14,114 nucleotides of DNA, from contig CALMMO010000122.1 in NCBI GenBank assembly GCA_937868455.1, forward strand, positions 1-14,114, in the 5' to 3' direction. Under the pieces are notes generated by a model. It was not told the DNA's origin, ran no database searches, and was given only the letters and a program-made list of their open reading frames with translations. Shown here one piece after another: positions 12,701 through 14,114 of the stretch (its first letter is position 1; every line of letters starts with the position of its first letter). Source of the DNA: an uncultured Marmoricola sp. (GTDB lineage Bacteria > Actinomycetota > Actinomycetes > Propionibacteriales > Nocardioidaceae). The position numbers were made by a program, and so were the translations under genes.

Positions 12701-12737
12701 GTTCACCCGACCCAGAGCGAGTCTGGGCCGGGTGAAC
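12701..12737 (-). terminator. Strong hairpin between solute-binding and permease genes
   Basis: The arms are GTTCACCCG-a-CCCAGA (12701-12716) and TCTGGG-c-CGGGTGAAC (12722-12737): 15 pairs with one A/C mismatch and a 5-nt loop GCGAG. It starts 9 bp past the lipoprotein stop, and no T-run follows. Such a site probably stops part of the transcription, or protects the 3' end of the lipoprotein message, so that more binding protein than permease is made. Confidence 0.65.
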
Positions 12738-12746
12738 CGTGCCTAG

Positions 12747-14078
12747 CTATTTAGCTTTCTCTGCTGCTGCTCGTACGTTCTCCATGACGCCAGCCGGGTC
12801 ATTGGAGCCATCGAGGATTCCTTCGACACCGGAGAGGTAGGCATCGGCAACCTTTGCGTTGGTCACGGTGTCGAGCCAGATCGCGAAGTCGCTGGCCTTG
12901 CTGATGTCAGCCAGCGTCGCTTCCAGTTGCGGGAAGGAGTTCTCTGACGTGGCCGTACCCTGCACCGGGCTCAACCAGCCAAGTTGGCTGACCATCTGCT
13001 TGCCATTCTCCTGAGAGGTCATGAACTTCAAGAAGTCGACCGCCAAGGCAGCGTTCTTGCTTTGTGGATTCACCATGAATCCGTCAGGAGCTCCGGTGAT
13101 GGCACCCTTGTCGCCTGCGGCGTTAGCGGGCGCTGGCAACCGGAAGAAGTCCCAGTTGTTCGCAAGAGCTTCAGAGGCTCCGCCGTTGGCAGTCAGCACC
13201 TGGAACTCCAGTGACTCCAAGTAGTGCATCCCGGCCTTGCTGTCGAGGAACTCTGCTTGGCCAGCCTCGTGTGAGAGACCGTTGGTGCCCTTGGCAAAGC
13301 ACGCCTTGGCAATGTCAGCGAACTGGGTCAGCGCCTGCTCATACCCAGGGTCGGTGAAGGCACCCGTGGCCGGGTTATAGTCGGTGTTGCGCACATCCGC
13401 GGGAACGTCGTACGCGTTGAGTTGAGTGATGTAGTGAATCGCCGGCCAGCCGTACTGGTTGCCGAAGGCGATCGGGGTGTAACCAGCGGCCTTGAGCTTG
13501 CCACAGGTCGAAATCATCTCTTCCAGGGTCGTGGGTGGCTGGGCACCGACCTTGGCAAACAGCGCCTTGTTGTAGGCCATGTACTTCGCGTCGAGGTCGA
13601 TCGGCACGCCGTAGAACTTGCCATCAAGTTTGAAAGCATTGAGGGCTGCCGGAGAGAACGTTGCCCCCCATTCGGTGTCTGGGGCGATGACCGAGGACAA
13701 GTCGGCGCTAAGACCTGCTCGAACGAACTTGCTGCCGAAGTCGCCGGCCCAGGAGAAGTAGATGTCAGGCATCTTCTTTGATGCTGCCAGCACCCGGATC
13801 TTGTCCTTGTACGGTTGGTCGCCAACCTGTTGGAGATCGACCTTCACCTTGGGGTTTGCCGCTTCGTAGTCGCTGGCCACCTTCTCGAAGTACGGCGCGT
13901 ACTTCGGATCAGCAAACTTGGTCACGATCGTGATCGTGCCTTCCTTGACCGCAGGCGTCGAGAGATCGACGTCCTTGGCCGTGTTGCCCCCACTCGTGCC
14001 AGGGGCCCCGCATGCTGCCAGCGCGGTCACTACGGCCGCGGCGGCGAATGCATGGACGAAGTGCTTTGCGCGCATCAT
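12747..14078 (-). CDS. CUT1 ABC transporter solute-binding lipoprotein
   Basis: This 443-residue protein has a lipoprotein signal peptide: basic MMRAKH, hydrophobic FVHAFAAAAVVTALAA and lipobox ALAAC, with Cys23 as the lipidated residue. The rest is an extracellular solute-binding protein family 1 (MalE-like) fold: GTITIVTKFADPKY, YEAANPKVKVDL, MPDIYFSWAGDFGSKFVRAGL, LDGKFYGVPIDLDAKYMAYNKALFAKVG and VDFLKFMTSQENGKQMVSQLGWL. It captures a carbohydrate outside the membrane and delivers it to the two permeases encoded downstream. The ligand is not identifiable. GGAAAGG lies just before the ATG at 14078; the second ATG (14075) is equally possible. No ATPase gene is present, so a shared MsmK/UgpC-type ATPase, or one outside the window, is implied. 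Confidence 0.9.
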   Translation of the reverse strand: MMRAKHFVHAFAAAAVVTALAACGAPGTSGGNTAKDVDLSTPAVKEGTITIVTKFADPKYAPYFEKVASDYEAANPKVKVDLQQVGDQPYKDKIRVLAASKKMPDIYFSWAGDFGSKFVRAGLSADLSSVIAPDTEWGATFSPAALNAFKLDGKFYGVPIDLDAKYMAYNKALFAKVGAQPPTTLEEMISTCGKLKAAGYTPIAFGNQYGWPAIHYITQLNAYDVPADVRNTDYNPATGAFTDPGYEQALTQFADIAKACFAKGTNGLSHEAGQAEFLDSKAGMHYLESLEFQVLTANGGASEALANNWDFFRLPAPANAAGDKGAITGAPDGFMVNPQSKNAALAVDFLKFMTSQENGKQMVSQLGWLSPVQGTATSENSFPQLEATLADISKASDFAIWLDTVTNAKVADAYLSGVEGILDGSNDPAGVMENVRAAAEKAK

Positions 14079-14114
14079 TCTTACCTTTCCTAGGGTGTTG
14101 GGTTGCTAGGTATT

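Noticed and set aside
1..14114. Mobile element, CRISPR array, prophage or tRNA in the window
   Set aside because: I looked for transposase or integrase motifs, regularly spaced repeats, target-site duplications and cloverleaf sequences and saw none. The repeats present are single inverted repeats or short promoter-type motifs.

Overview
The window reads as chromosomal DNA of a high-GC Gram-positive bacterium (Actinomycetota). The support is GC-rich codon use with many GTG starts, a bacterial protein O-mannosyltransferase, an F420-type luciferase-like oxidoreductase, candidate leaderless promoters (TANNNT box 6-7 nt before the start codon), and operator sites like those of the actinobacterial lipid regulator KstR. 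I cannot place it to genus. I see no tRNA, rRNA, CRISPR, insertion sequence or phage gene. Genes are packed tightly and no stretch over 300 bases lacks one; the longest gap is 9563-9823.

Layout. (1) 1-1670: the 3' end of a protein mannosyltransferase gene, a small YegP/DUF1508 gene, and a hicAB toxin-antitoxin pair whose probable promoter lies inside a perfect 16-bp inverted repeat. A long hairpin closes this block. (2) 1674-5455: two divergent gene pairs meeting tail to tail, LLM oxidoreductase <-> arginase and DapB-like dehydrogenase <-> short-chain dehydrogenase. Each divergent promoter region carries one palindrome matching TnnAACnnGTTnnA, so both pairs may answer to the same KstR-type TetR regulator, which is not encoded here. 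(3) 9024 down to 5463, minus strand: a BetI-like TetR regulator, a Rieske quaternary-amine oxygenase, a DUF849 beta-keto acid cleavage enzyme (BKACE) and an L-carnitine-dehydrogenase-like enzyme. The three enzyme genes overlap end to start. (4) 9158-10888: a DUF1801 gene and, divergently, a D-threonine aldolase/D-serine dehydratase-type PLP enzyme; the 261-bp gap between them is rich in short repeats. (5) 14078 down to 10895, minus strand: a CUT1 ABC importer (lipoprotein, then two permeases), without its ATPase, with a strong hairpin between the lipoprotein and permease genes.

How the genes work together. The clearest system is block 3. Carnitine is oxidised to dehydrocarnitine, which BKACE cleaves with acetyl-CoA to betainyl-CoA and acetoacetate. 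The Rieske enzyme would then demethylate the resulting glycine betaine. A BetI-like repressor is encoded just upstream, and an 18-bp perfect palindrome that includes the repressor's own stop codon lies in the oxygenase promoter. The betainyl-CoA thioesterase and the oxygenase reductase are not in the window. Substrate assignments are inferred from family and context; none has been tested.
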